A stretch of DNA of 53,498 bases, from positions 1 to 53,498 of the forward strand of contig JANXSE010000025.1 of the NCBI GenBank assembly GCA_025356695.1. The letters are read 5' to 3'. Positions within the stretch are counted from its first letter, which is position 1, and every line of letters starts with the position of its first letter. Below the pieces are notes generated by a model, which was not told the DNA's origin, made no database searches, and was given only the letters and a program-made list of their open reading frames with translations. The position numbers and the translations under genes were made by a program. The stretch comes from Betaproteobacteria bacterium. Lineage in GTDB: Bacteria; Pseudomonadota; Gammaproteobacteria; Burkholderiales; SG8-41. Shown one piece after another: positions 8,090 to 17,293 of this stretch.

Positions 8090-8902
8090 ATGCTGATCGT
8101 CGATTCGCAGGTCCACATCTGGAAAAACGGCACGCCGGTGGTGATCCACCGCCAGATTCCGCAGTACACGAAGGATGATCTGCTGACGGAAATGAAAGAG
8201 GGCGGCGTCGATGCCGTCGTGCTGTGTCCGCCGAGCTGGGACCCGCAGGCGAATGAAATCTCGATCGAGGCCGCCGCCGCCCATCCCGACCGCTTCTGCG
8301 TGCTCGGCGGTTTCGATCCGAAAGATCCTGCCAGCAAGGCGCGTGTCGAAAAATGGCGCGAGCAGCCGGGCATGGTCGGCCTGCGCTTCGCCTTTTTGCG
8401 TAAGGGCGAAGACAGCTGGCTTACCGACGGCACCATGGACTGGGTGTGGGCGGGCGCTGAAAAAGCCGACCTGCCGGTCGCGCTGCTGGTGCCGGGCAAA
8501 TTGAACATCGTCGACCAGATCGCGAAAAAACATCCGCGCCTGAAAATCATGATCGACCACATGGCGCGCGTGCGCCACACCATGGATGATTCCGGCTTCG
8601 CCGACCTTGACGTGCTGCTGGCGCTGGCGAAACATCCGAACGTCGCGGTGAAGTTGTCGGGCGCGCCGAGTTATTCGAGCGATGCCTATCCGTACCGCAA
8701 TATTCACCCCTACATCAAGCGCCTTGTTGAAGCCTTCGGCCCGCAGCGCTCATTCTGGGGCACCGACGTCACGCGCATGCCGTGCAGCTACCGTCAGTGC
8801 ATGACCATGTATACCGAGGAAATGCCCTGGCTCAAGGGCAACGATCTTGAACTGGTGATGGGCAAGGCGATTTGCGACTGGCTGGGCTGGAAGCGCGGCT
8901 GA
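8090..8902 (+). CDS. Amidohydrolase family (amidohydrolase 2) TIM-barrel hydrolase
   Basis: A 270-aa metal-dependent hydrolase of the amidohydrolase_2 family, related to lactonases such as LigI and to decarboxylases. The metal or substrate motif at the first strand is DSQVHIW (residues 5-11). MIDHMARV near residue 161 and GTDVTRMP near 224 supply the central His and the strand-8 Asp. The usual first His of HxH is Gln-Val-His here, as in several fuconolactonase/LigI-like members. A GGGGAG ribosome-binding site lies 6 nt before the ATG. It follows the flavin reductase by 80 bp on the same strand, probably as one operon, and ends at a hairpin terminator. Confidence 0.93.
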   Translation: MLIVDSQVHIWKNGTPVVIHRQIPQYTKDDLLTEMKEGGVDAVVLCPPSWDPQANEISIEAAAAHPDRFCVLGGFDPKDPASKARVEKWREQPGMVGLRFAFLRKGEDSWLTDGTMDWVWAGAEKADLPVALLVPGKLNIVDQIAKKHPRLKIMIDHMARVRHTMDDSGFADLDVLLALAKHPNVAVKLSGAPSYSSDAYPYRNIHPYIKRLVEAFGPQRSFWGTDVTRMPCSYRQCMTMYTEEMPWLKGNDLELVMGKAICDWLGWKRG

Positions 8903-8972
8903 TCCGACGCGCGGGCTAACAATACGCAAACTTCTGAACAGTTATTGTTCGCTCGCGTCGGTACCCAAACTC

Positions 8973-9001
8973 CGGTTACGCGGTAACCGTATTTAATTTT
9001 T
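8973..9001 (+). terminator. Rho-independent terminator after the amidohydrolase
   Basis: Perfect 7-bp stem CGGTTAC/GTAACCG (8973-8979 and 8983-8989) with a 3-nt loop, followed by a T-rich run to 9001. It lies 70 bp after the amidohydrolase stop. The stop codon of the convergent kinase gene (8993-8995) lies within its T tract. Confidence 0.65.
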
Positions 9002-10267
9002 CGTCGGCGAGAGCCGGCTGTTGGCGAGATCCAGACGCTCGGCGAGAGTACTCACCAGCGCGCGCATGAAATGCAGCTGGCAACTGTCGCTCATGCGATC
9101 GAGCGCTTCGCTCGGGAACTCGGCATACATGACCTCGGTCATCGATTCGACACTGGCGTGGCGTTCGGCCTTGCCGCCGCGTATGTAGGCCATCTCGCCG
9201 AAACATTCGCCGCCCTCGATCAGATTGAGCAGGCGCCCCTGCCGGGTGGCCTTGACCTGGCCCTTGGCCAGGAAGAACAGGCTGTTGCCGGTGTCGTTCT
9301 CGCGGATGATGACGTGCCTCGCGGACTCGCGCGTCCAGCGGCCGGCACGCACCAGTTCCCAGATCTGGCCGTCGGCGAGCTTCGAGAGCATCTTCACGCG
9401 CCGCAGCGCCTCGTACTTTTCGCTGTCCTGGATGGATTTGTCCTGATAGCTGAGTCCGCCGATTTTCGCCAGTTCGAGCGCGAACTCGGCCCAGGTCGGG
9501 AAACGGTCCGCCGGTTTCTTCGCCAGCGCGGTGAGCAGTACCTTGTCAATCGCCGGCGGAATCGACGGCCAGTTGCGGCTCGGCGGCACCGGGTCTTCGC
9601 GCTGGATTTTGCGCACCAGTTCGCTCATGGTCTTCGCCACAAAAGGCTTTTCACCGGTAAACAGTTCGTAGAGCACGACGGCCCACGAGAACATGTCGCT
9701 CTGGTGCGTCAGTTCCGCGCCGCTCATCTGCTCGGGGCTCATGTAGGAAGGCGTGCCCATGCTGACCTGGTCCTTGTCGGCGTTGTGGCGCAGATAGGCC
9801 GCGCCGAAATCCGCAATCTTGATGTCGGTGCCTTTCGTGATCATGATATTGGCGGGTTTGATATCGCGATGAATGACGCCCTGCCGGTACGCGTAATCGA
9901 GCGCGCCGCAGCACTTGAAGCCGACCTGGATCGCGTCCTGCGTCGAATACAGTTTGAGCAGACCGGTGCGCTGCGTCAGATCGCCGCCGCCGACGTACTC
10001 CATGGCGATATGTCCGGAATCTTCGGTGACCACCGCATCGAGAATCGAGACGATATGCGGGTGATTGAGCTTGCCGGCAAGTGAAGCTTCGTTCAGAAAT
10101 TGCGCGCGCAGGACTTCGCCGTCCGACGAGTTCTTGAACACTTCAGTGTCGATCACCTTGACGGCGACTTCCGCGTTGGTGAAGGTATCCACGCCGAGAT
10201 AAACGGTCGCCGACGCGCCTTTTCCCAGAACGCTTTTTAATTCGTATTTGCCTATGCTCTTCAGCAC
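8993..10267 (-). CDS. Ser/Thr protein kinase with C-terminal cyclic-nucleotide-binding domain
   Basis: A soluble 424-aa eukaryotic-type (Hanks) kinase. The kinase domain is at residues 7-270: Gly-loop GKGASA (15-20), ATP-anchoring K37, helix C Glu E60, HRDIKPAN at 133-140, DFG at 153-155, and a GTPSYMSPEQ activation segment. A Crp-like cyclic-nucleotide-binding beta-roll follows at about 300-415, with FGEMAYIRGGKAERHASV as a partly conserved phosphate-binding cassette. There is no transmembrane segment and no PASTA domain, unlike PknB-type kinases. This suggests a cytosolic kinase gated by cAMP, c-di-GMP or a protein partner. No cognate phosphatase gene is next to it, and its targets are unknown. 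Confidence 0.95.
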   Translation of the reverse strand: MLKSIGKYELKSVLGKGASATVYLGVDTFTNAEVAVKVIDTEVFKNSSDGEVLRAQFLNEASLAGKLNHPHIVSILDAVVTEDSGHIAMEYVGGGDLTQRTGLLKLYSTQDAIQVGFKCCGALDYAYRQGVIHRDIKPANIMITKGTDIKIADFGAAYLRHNADKDQVSMGTPSYMSPEQMSGAELTHQSDMFSWAVVLYELFTGEKPFVAKTMSELVRKIQREDPVPPSRNWPSIPPAIDKVLLTALAKKPADRFPTWAEFALELAKIGGLSYQDKSIQDSEKYEALRRVKMLSKLADGQIWELVRAGRWTRESARHVIIRENDTGNSLFFLAKGQVKATRQGRLLNLIEGGECFGEMAYIRGGKAERHASVESMTEVMYAEFPSEALDRMSDSCQLHFMRALVSTLAERLDLANSRLSPTKN

Positions 10268-10523
10268 AAAATCACCTCAATCCTGCTTGTAACGGCGCAC
10301 TGACCGCGGCCCCGCGAAAATGCGGCACGTCTATTGGTACGCCTATTTCTGCAATTCGAAATCCAGTTTCTGCCGCCGCAACCGGCCGGCAATATTCCGC
10401 CTTCCGCCCGCAAAATACAATATATTGAAACGACTCCGGGAAACGGCAGTTGCCGCTGCCGGCGGTTTGCCCGTGCGGTGCGCGCACCGGTGCGTCTTGC
10501 ACATTCTGCAGGTTCCGCGCCCG

Positions 10524-11504
10524 CTATTCGCCCTTCAAGCCGCGCTCCTGCGCGATGCGGCGCCATAGGGCGATCTCGTTGCGGATCAGTGCGGCGAATG
10601 CTTCGGGTGTCATGCCGGTCACGGCCTGCGCGCCTTCGGCCGTCAGACGCGCTTTCACTTCGTCGGTGACGACGATCTTCTGAATTTCTGCGTTCAGGCG
10701 CGCGACGATTTCCTTCGGCGTTTTGCCCGGGGCGAACAGGCCCCACCAGGTCGAGGCGTCGAAACCGGGCAGACCGGATTCGGCGATCGTCGGCAACTGC
10801 GGCACGAGTTCGGAGCGTTTGCCGGTGGTCACTGCCAGCGCGCGCAATCGGCTGGCTTCGACCTGTGCCCACGCCGCCGGCAGGCTGCCGAAGGCCATCG
10901 GCACGTGTCCACCCACAAGGTCGGTGACCACAGCCGCGATTGCCTTGTACGGCACGTGGACGATGTCGATCTGCGCGCGCGCCGCGAAGACCTCGGCGAC
11001 CAGATGAACGATGGTGCCGTTGCCCGAGGAGGCGTAATTGATGGTGCCGGGCCGCGCTTTAGCCAGCGCGATCAGTTCGCGCACTGAGCGTGCCGGCAGC
11101 GACGGATGCACGAGCAGCAGCAGCGGGCCCTGGCCGACCATGGTGACGCCGGTGACATCGTTGAGCGGATCAAACGGCAGCGACGCGCGCGTTGCCGCGC
11201 TGGTGGTGTAGCTGATGGTTGCCAGCATCAAGGCATGGCCGTCGGGCGGCGATTTCGCGAGCACCTCGGCGCCGATCATCTGGCTCGCACCGCTGCGGTT
11301 TTCGATCACCACGGGCTGGCCCCAGCGCTCGGTCAGCTTGGCGCCGATCATGCGCGCGAGAATATCGGCCGAGCCGCCCGGCGTACCCGGCACGATCATG
11401 CGGATCAGCCGCGTCGGGTAGTCCTGCGCGGCACTGCCGGCCGCAGCAGCGAGCGCGAGCAGTCCGCATGCGGTTGCCGCTGCGGTTGTCGTGAATCGCT
11501 GCAC
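10524..11504 (-). CDS. Bug/TctC-family periplasmic receptor
   Basis: A fourth Bug-family receptor, 326 aa. The start is the GTG at 11504, preceded by a strong GGAGG 6 nt away; the frame stays open to 11702 but that extension lacks a ribosome-binding site and a signal. The signal peptide ends AAGSAAQDYP near residue 26. The mature domain has YPTRLIRMIVPG, RSGASQMIGAE, the NYASSGNGTIVHLV loop, and HVPYKA where most family members have HVPYKG. It is less similar to the tandem pair than those are to each other. The 256 bp between it and the kinase gene holds no further gene I can support. Confidence 0.93.
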   Translation of the reverse strand: MQRFTTTAAATACGLLALAAAAGSAAQDYPTRLIRMIVPGTPGGSADILARMIGAKLTERWGQPVVIENRSGASQMIGAEVLAKSPPDGHALMLATISYTTSAATRASLPFDPLNDVTGVTMVGQGPLLLLVHPSLPARSVRELIALAKARPGTINYASSGNGTIVHLVAEVFAARAQIDIVHVPYKAIAAVVTDLVGGHVPMAFGSLPAAWAQVEASRLRALAVTTGKRSELVPQLPTIAESGLPGFDASTWWGLFAPGKTPKEIVARLNAEIQKIVVTDEVKARLTAEGAQAVTGMTPEAFAALIRNEIALWRRIAQERGLKGE

Positions 11505-11622
11505 GATGCACCTCCGTTGGTCGACGACACCGGTGATTCTATCCCGCGGGTAGAATACCGGCTGATCGAAATCAGCCACAGAGCAGGATCCTTGTCCTGC
11601 ACCGCATGGAACCCGCACCACC

Positions 11623-12822
11623 GTGACTTCCTCCTCTTCATATCCATTGCCGACGGCGACTGCCGAATCGCTCGGCTTCTCGCCGCCGCGGCTCGCGCGC
11701 ATCGGCGCTGCGCTGCGCGCCGAGATCGCGGCAGGCCGTCTGCCCGGCGCCGTGCTGGCGATTGCGCGGCACGGACGGCTCGTCTGTCACGAAGCCTTCG
11801 GCTGGCTCGACCCGCAGGCCGAAGTACCGATGCCGGAGGATGCGCTGTTCAGCATCGCCTCGATGACCAAGCCGCTGGTCGCAGCGGCGGCGCTGTCGCT
11901 CTACGAAGAGGGGTGCCTGCTGATTAACGAGCCGGTCGGCCGCTATCTGCCGCAACTCGCGCAGATGCGCGTCGCTGCGCCGGGCGGCAGCGTGCCTGCG
12001 CTGCGACCGATGACGATCCAGGACCTGATGCGGCACACGGCCGGCCTCACTTACGGCAATCGCGGCTACGCGCTGTTCGAAGACAACGGCTTGAGTTCGT
12101 CCGACAGCGTCGCCGAGCGCATGAGCGGCGACGCGTTTTTGCAGAAACTCGGCGCGCTGCCATTGCACTTTCAGCCGGGCAGCGCCTGGGACTACGGATT
12201 CGGCTTCGACGTGCTCGGACTCGCCATCGAGGCGATTGCCGGGCAACCACTCGCCGGCTTCGCGCACGAGCGGCTGTTTGAACCGCTCGCCATGGCCGAC
12301 ACCGGCTTTGTGGCGCCGCCAGAAAAAGCCGGCCGCTACGCGAAGGGCTTCGCTAAAGACCCGTTGACCGGCAAGCCGCAGGTCATGCGCGACGGCACGC
12401 GGCGCAACCAGTTCGATTGCGGCGGCGGCGGCGCGGTGTCGACTGCCGCCGATTACTTGCGCTTTGCGCAGATGCTGCTCGACGGCGGCGTGCTCGACGG
12501 CCGGCGTGTACTCGGTCGCAAGACGGTCGCCTTCATGACCGCCGACCACATCGGCCCCGAAGTGGATACGACGCGCCTACGCGCGTATCCGAACATCAAC
12601 GGCTATGGCTTTGGGCTCGGCGTCGCGGTGCGCCGTCAGACCGGCATCGCGCCGATCATGAGCTCGGCGGGCGAATTTCAGTGGGCGGGATCGACCGGTC
12701 CGTACTTCTGGGTTGATCCGGCCGAGGGCCTGGTCGTCGTCTTCATGGCGCACGCGCCGGGCGCGCTGCGTTTCTACTACCGGCAGATGCTGCACGCGCT
12801 GGTGCTACAGGCGCTGGCGTGA
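11623..12822 (+). CDS. Serine hydrolase, class C beta-lactamase/esterase family
   Basis: A 399-aa member of the beta-lactamase (class C)/DD-peptidase fold with no signal peptide, so probably a cytoplasmic esterase such as EstB rather than a true beta-lactamase. The SxxK nucleophile motif is SMTK (about residue 87), in the context FSIASMTKPLVAAAAL. The second motif appears as WDYGFGFDVLG, and the KTG-box equivalent as WAGSTGPYF, a W-x-G version common in esterases. It starts at GTG, divergent from the Bug receptor, and is followed 30 bp later by the dehydrogenase gene, so it is probably the first gene of the following cluster. Confidence 0.92.
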   Translation: MTSSSSYPLPTATAESLGFSPPRLARIGAALRAEIAAGRLPGAVLAIARHGRLVCHEAFGWLDPQAEVPMPEDALFSIASMTKPLVAAAALSLYEEGCLLINEPVGRYLPQLAQMRVAAPGGSVPALRPMTIQDLMRHTAGLTYGNRGYALFEDNGLSSSDSVAERMSGDAFLQKLGALPLHFQPGSAWDYGFGFDVLGLAIEAIAGQPLAGFAHERLFEPLAMADTGFVAPPEKAGRYAKGFAKDPLTGKPQVMRDGTRRNQFDCGGGGAVSTAADYLRFAQMLLDGGVLDGRRVLGRKTVAFMTADHIGPEVDTTRLRAYPNINGYGFGLGVAVRRQTGIAPIMSSAGEFQWAGSTGPYFWVDPAEGLVVVFMAHAPGALRFYYRQMLHALVLQALA

Positions 12823-12852
12823 GGCGCCGCAGGGTAAGGACGGAATTTTGAT

Positions 12853-13920
12853 ATGACAACAACAACGGAGCGCACGATGCATGCAGTCGTCCTGAGGGAA
12901 TTCGGTCCGCCGGAAAACCTGAAGTGGGAGGAAGTGCCGACACCGCAGCCCGGCGCCGGTGAGGTGCTGGTGCGCGTCGGCGCGGTCAGCGTTGATCTTT
13001 TTCAGATGGTCTACCGCAGCGGCCGCGGCATGCCGCACGTCAAGCTGCCGCGCATCATGGGCAACGGCATCGCCGGCACGATCGCCGCACTCGGCCCGAA
13101 CGCCGATGGCGTCAAAACCGGCGAACGCGTGGTGATCAACAATAATCTGAGCTGCGGCAACTGTCGCTATTGCCGCGTCGGTCGCGAGACTCTGTGCCTT
13201 TATCTGAATAACCACACCGCGATGATCGGTGCGCACCGCGACGGCGGCTACGCCGAATTTGTTTGCGTGCCGGCGCGCAACTGTGTGCCGCTGCCGGCGG
13301 AGGTGTCGTTCGAGCAGGCCTGTTTGATTCCGAACACGATCGGGCCGGTGGTCAAGGCCTGCTCGGGACGCGCCGCCATTCGTGCCGGCGAGAACGTGCT
13401 GATCATCGGCGCCGGCGGCGGCATGGGCCTGCACGCGATCCAGGCGGCGCGCGCCTGCGGCGGGCGCGTGATTGCGGCGATCCGCTCGAACAAGACCGCG
13501 GCCACCGCGCGCGAAGCGGGCGCCGACGTCGTCTTCTCGACGCAGGAACACGACACCGTCCAGTACGTGAAAGGCATCACCGACGGCCTCGGCGCCGATG
13601 TCGTGCTCGACTTCGTTGCCCAGCGCGACACGCTGCCGGCCAGCATCAGTGCGCTGGCGCCCGGCGGGCGGCTCGTCATCATGGGCTATTTCCCGAAGGG
13701 CGGCGTGCTCGAAACGCCGACCTGGCTGTTCACCGAGGAGATTACCGTCACCGGCAACCGCTCGGCGGGCAGGCAGGATATCGCCGACACCGTGGCGCTG
13801 ATCCGGCAGGGGCGCATCAAGCCGCTGATCAGCCGCGTCTTCCCGCTGCAGGATGCCGTGATTGCGCACCGCGCGTTCGAGGCCGGCGAGATCGTCGGCC
13901 GCGCCGTGCTTGTCTGCTGA
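12853..13920 (+). CDS. Zinc-type alcohol dehydrogenase/quinone oxidoreductase-like protein
   Basis: A 355-aa medium-chain dehydrogenase/reductase. The nucleotide-binding domain has IIGAGGGMGLHAIQ (residues ~180-193). The structural-zinc lobe is intact: CGNCRYCRVGRETLC supplies four Cys near residues 102-116. The catalytic-zinc ligands are not: the first position, usually Cys, reads SVDLFQM, and the GHE motif reads MGNGIAG. It should therefore act without catalytic zinc, like quinone oxidoreductases or enoyl reductases, while keeping the structural zinc. It precedes the CoA ligase by 25 bp in one operon. A second ATG nine residues in (MHAVVLREFG) is an alternative start. Confidence 0.92.
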   Translation: MTTTTERTMHAVVLREFGPPENLKWEEVPTPQPGAGEVLVRVGAVSVDLFQMVYRSGRGMPHVKLPRIMGNGIAGTIAALGPNADGVKTGERVVINNNLSCGNCRYCRVGRETLCLYLNNHTAMIGAHRDGGYAEFVCVPARNCVPLPAEVSFEQACLIPNTIGPVVKACSGRAAIRAGENVLIIGAGGGMGLHAIQAARACGGRVIAAIRSNKTAATAREAGADVVFSTQEHDTVQYVKGITDGLGADVVLDFVAQRDTLPASISALAPGGRLVIMGYFPKGGVLETPTWLFTEEITVTGNRSAGRQDIADTVALIRQGRIKPLISRVFPLQDAVIAHRAFEAGEIVGRAVLVC

Positions 13921-13945
13921 GCCGCGCCGGCGGATCAATCCAGTT

Positions 13946-16075
13946 ATGCGCAAAAACCTTGAACGTTTTTTCAACCCGCGTTCGATGGCCGTTGTTGGTG
14001 CGTCGCAGGATCTCATCACCATCAGCGGACAGCCGCTGCAGCATCTGGTTTCGCATAACTATGCGGGCCGCCTTTATCCGGTGAACCCGAAGTATCAGGA
14101 GATCCTCGGCGTTAAGTGCTGGCCGTCGATCGAGTCGTTGCCGGAGACGCCCGACCTCGTTTTGGTCTTGATCAACGCATCGCGCGCGGCGGAGATGCTG
14201 CGCGCCTGCGGGGAAAAGGGCGTGCAGTTCGCGATTGTGTTCAGTTCCGGTTATTCCGAAGTTGGTGGTAAAGGCATCGAAATGCAGCGCGAGCTTGCCG
14301 CCGTCGCTGCCGATTACGATATTGGCGTCATCGGGCCCAACTGTCAGGGCATGATCAATGTCACAGGCAACGTCTACGCCGGCTTCGGCTCGGTGTTCTT
14401 CACCGGCTACGATGCGGGCGCGGTGAGCATGGTGTCGCAGAGCGGCGGATTCGGTTTCTCAGTCATGAACCTCGCCTCTAAAGACGGCGGCGTGAACTTC
14501 CGCCAGATGGTGACGACAGGAAACGAGATCGGTGTGAGCACGCTCGATTTCATCGAATACTTTATCGACGATGAGAAAACCGATGTCATCACTGCGTATA
14601 TCGAAGGCCTGAAAGACGCGCGGCGTCTGGTCGAGGTCGGTCGTAAGGCGCTGGCAAAAAAGAAACCGATTCTGGTGTGGAAGGTCGGCAACACCGAGCA
14701 GGGGAGCCGCGCCGCGGCCTCGCATACCGCCAATCTCGGCGGCGCCATGGCGCTGTATCAGGCGGCATTCAGGCAGTCGGGCATCATCCAGATCGAGGAC
14801 ATTCAGGACGTCGTCGATTACAGTCGCGCGTTTCGCTGCGGCAAGCTACCGCACGGCAACCGCGTTGCCATCATTACGGTGTCGGGTGGCGCCGGTATCC
14901 TGATGACCGATGAATGCGTGGCGCGCGGCATGCAGGTGCCGTCTTTGTCGGCAGAGACAGTGGAAAAACTGCGCACCATCGTGCCGTCGTTTGGTTCGAT
15001 TCAAAATCCGGTCGATGTGACGGCTGCCATCTTCAATGATCTCAGTTTGATCCGCCGCACCCTGCAGGCGATTCTCGACGACCCGAACGTCGATGCGATT
15101 GCGATGATCAATGCCTCGCTGCAGGGCGAACTGGCCGACAACATTGCCGCCGAGATCATCGAAATCGCCGCGCATACCGACAAGCCGATATTTCTGGCGT
15201 GGAGCGCGCGCGACGAACTGGCGCGCGATGCCTATGCAAAACTCGATGCGCTGAAAATCCCGCATTACAAATCGCCGGTGCGTTGCGGCCGCGCGCTGGC
15301 GGCGTTGTCGGCGTTTGCGCATTCGCTGCGGCGCGAGGATGAGCGTCTGCGGGAGCGTGTGCCGGTGCTGTCAGCACGCAGCGTGCAGGATGCGCTGGCG
15401 GGACGGCGCGACGATCTGTCGGAACACGCGGCCAAACAGGCGCTTGCCGCGTACGGGATCGGTGTGACCCGCGAGAAGCTGGTGCAGAACGCGGCGGAGG
15501 CGGTGGTTGCGGGGCGCGCGCTTGGTTACCCGGTGGTGCTGAAAGTGCAGTCGCCGGATATTCCGCACAAGACCGAGGCGCGCGCGGTGAAGCTCGGCGT
15601 CGCAGCGGATGAGGGCGTCAAGGCCGCCTTCGACGAGATCATGCAAAACGCGCGCGCTTACAAGCCGGACGCGGACATTGAGGGCGTACTGGTACAGGAA
15701 ATGGTGAGCGGCGGCATCGAGGCGATCCTCGGCGTCACCAATGATCCGCTGTTCGGGCCGGCGGTAATGTTCGGCCTTGGCGGCATTTTTTCCGAGGTAT
15801 TGAATGACGTGTCGTTTCGCATGGCGCCGGTCACCCATTCGGTGGCGCGCGAAATGATCGACGAAATCAAGGGCGGCGCGGTACTCAAGGGCGCACGTGG
15901 CGCGGCACCCGCCGACATCGAGGCGCTGGCTGATGCCATCGTGCGCGTGTCGGCGATGGCCGTCGATCTGGAAAACCACATGGCCGAACTCGATATCAAC
16001 CCGTTGTTCGTCTTTCCGCAGGGGCGCGGTGTCAAAGCCGGCGATGCTTTAATCAAGCCATTGCAAAACCGCTGA
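13946..16075 (+). CDS. ADP-forming acyl-CoA ligase (acetate-CoA ligase family)
   Basis: A 709-aa fused alpha-beta NDP-forming acyl-CoA synthetase. Domains in order: CoA-binding Rossmann domain (about 8-135, NPRSMAVVGASQD), ligase-CoA domains (about 150-460) with the phosphorylated-His motif SHTANLGGA, and a C-terminal ATP-grasp domain (about 480-705) with GYPVVLKVQSPDIPHK. The ATG at 13946 is chosen because the conserved domain begins there; the frame is open 28 codons further up. It activates a carboxylic acid with ATP and CoA. Unlike the homologue at 32310-35018 it has no GNAT domain, so it is probably catabolic. It is followed by an acyl-CoA dehydrogenase. Confidence 0.95.
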   Translation: MRKNLERFFNPRSMAVVGASQDLITISGQPLQHLVSHNYAGRLYPVNPKYQEILGVKCWPSIESLPETPDLVLVLINASRAAEMLRACGEKGVQFAIVFSSGYSEVGGKGIEMQRELAAVAADYDIGVIGPNCQGMINVTGNVYAGFGSVFFTGYDAGAVSMVSQSGGFGFSVMNLASKDGGVNFRQMVTTGNEIGVSTLDFIEYFIDDEKTDVITAYIEGLKDARRLVEVGRKALAKKKPILVWKVGNTEQGSRAAASHTANLGGAMALYQAAFRQSGIIQIEDIQDVVDYSRAFRCGKLPHGNRVAIITVSGGAGILMTDECVARGMQVPSLSAETVEKLRTIVPSFGSIQNPVDVTAAIFNDLSLIRRTLQAILDDPNVDAIAMINASLQGELADNIAAEIIEIAAHTDKPIFLAWSARDELARDAYAKLDALKIPHYKSPVRCGRALAALSAFAHSLRREDERLRERVPVLSARSVQDALAGRRDDLSEHAAKQALAAYGIGVTREKLVQNAAEAVVAGRALGYPVVLKVQSPDIPHKTEARAVKLGVAADEGVKAAFDEIMQNARAYKPDADIEGVLVQEMVSGGIEAILGVTNDPLFGPAVMFGLGGIFSEVLNDVSFRMAPVTHSVAREMIDEIKGGAVLKGARGAAPADIEALADAIVRVSAMAVDLENHMAELDINPLFVFPQGRGVKAGDALIKPLQNR

Positions 16076-16138
16076 GCGCCGTTGTGTGAAAATGTGTGCT
16101 CAACACCGTTTTGACACGGCAGAATTCTCGAGGACTCC

Positions 16139-17278
16139 ATGCAACTGAAACCCGAAGTGCAATCCCTGTGCGACGAAATCCGCCGCTTTCTTGCCAAAGA
16201 GGTGGATCCTCGCGCGCTGGAAATCGAAGAGAGCGATGCGATCCCTGCCGATCTCATGCAGAAAGCGCGCGAGCTCGGTCTGTTCGGTCTGACCATCCCC
16301 GAAGAGTACGGCGGCATCGGCCTCGATCTCGCCGGCAAGTGCGCGGTCGAGGAGGTCATGGGACTGACGCATTACGGCTTCGCCACCGTGATCGGCAATC
16401 ACACCGGCATCAGTTCCACGGGCATCGTCGCGCTCGGCAATGAAGCGCAGAAGAGAAAATACCTGCCGCGCATGGCTTCCGGCGAATGGGTCGGCTGTTT
16501 TGCGTTGACCGAAGCCGAGGCGGGTTCCGATCCCGCCGCTTTGCGTACAACGGCGGTGAAGAAGGGCGACCGCTGGGTCATCAACGGCGAAAAAATCTAC
16601 ATTACCAACGCACCACAGGCCGGCGTTTTCACGGTGATGGCGGCGACCGACAGAGCGAAAGGTGTCAAAGGCATTTCCGCCTTCATCGTCGAGCGCGGCT
16701 GCAAGGGGCTGTCGGTGGGCCGCAACGAATTGAAGATGGGCATGCGCGGCTGCAACACGGCGCCGGTGTCCTTCGTTGATTGCGAGGTGCCGGCGGAAAA
16801 CATGCTCGGGCCCGAGGGCATGGGTTTCGTGCAGGCGCTGAAAACGCTGACGCAGGGGCGCGTCACGCTGGCTTCGCGTTGTATCGGCATGATGGACAAG
16901 TTGATTGAGAAAAGCGCCGAGCACATGAGGCTGCGCTCGCAGGGCGGCCACAAACTGGCCGAGTATCAGGGCCTGCAATGGATGCTCGCCGACATGGCGG
17001 TGCAGCGCGATGCGGCGCGTTTGCTCACATACCGTGGCATCGAAACCCTGATGCGCGGCGAACGCGGTTCGCTGGACGCGGCGATGGCCAAACTCTCGGC
17101 GACCGAGGCGCTCGGGCGCGTGGTCGATGCGGCAGTGCAGATCCACGGCGGCATGGGCTATATGCGCGAGGCCGGCATCGAAACGGTGTTCCGCGATGCG
17201 CGCGTCACGCGCATTTACGAAGGTACTTCGGAAATTCAGCGCAATATCATTGCGCGTGAATTGTTAAAAGACGATTGA
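16139..17278 (+). CDS. Acyl-CoA dehydrogenase
   Basis: A 379-aa FAD-dependent acyl-CoA dehydrogenase that introduces an alpha-beta double bond into an acyl-CoA and passes electrons to ETF. It has the three-part fold: helical N-domain; beta-domain with CFALTEAEAGSDPAALRTTA (about 120-139) and ITNAPQAGVF; and a C-terminal helical domain ending RIYEGTSEIQRNIIARELL, where Glu in YEG is the catalytic base of the short/medium-chain type. IHGGMGYMREAGIE is the FAD-contacting loop. A GAGGA ribosome-binding site precedes the ATG. It lies between the acyl-CoA ligase and the SDR on the same strand. Confidence 0.96.
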   Translation: MQLKPEVQSLCDEIRRFLAKEVDPRALEIEESDAIPADLMQKARELGLFGLTIPEEYGGIGLDLAGKCAVEEVMGLTHYGFATVIGNHTGISSTGIVALGNEAQKRKYLPRMASGEWVGCFALTEAEAGSDPAALRTTAVKKGDRWVINGEKIYITNAPQAGVFTVMAATDRAKGVKGISAFIVERGCKGLSVGRNELKMGMRGCNTAPVSFVDCEVPAENMLGPEGMGFVQALKTLTQGRVTLASRCIGMMDKLIEKSAEHMRLRSQGGHKLAEYQGLQWMLADMAVQRDAARLLTYRGIETLMRGERGSLDAAMAKLSATEALGRVVDAAVQIHGGMGYMREAGIETVFRDARVTRIYEGTSEIQRNIIARELLKDD

Positions 17279-17293
17279 ACGAAAGGTCGAGCA

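Noticed and set aside
12805..14022. A 405-codon minus-strand frame over the dehydrogenase
   Set aside because: It is antisense to a dehydrogenase with a complete Rossmann motif and has the usual composition of a shadow frame.
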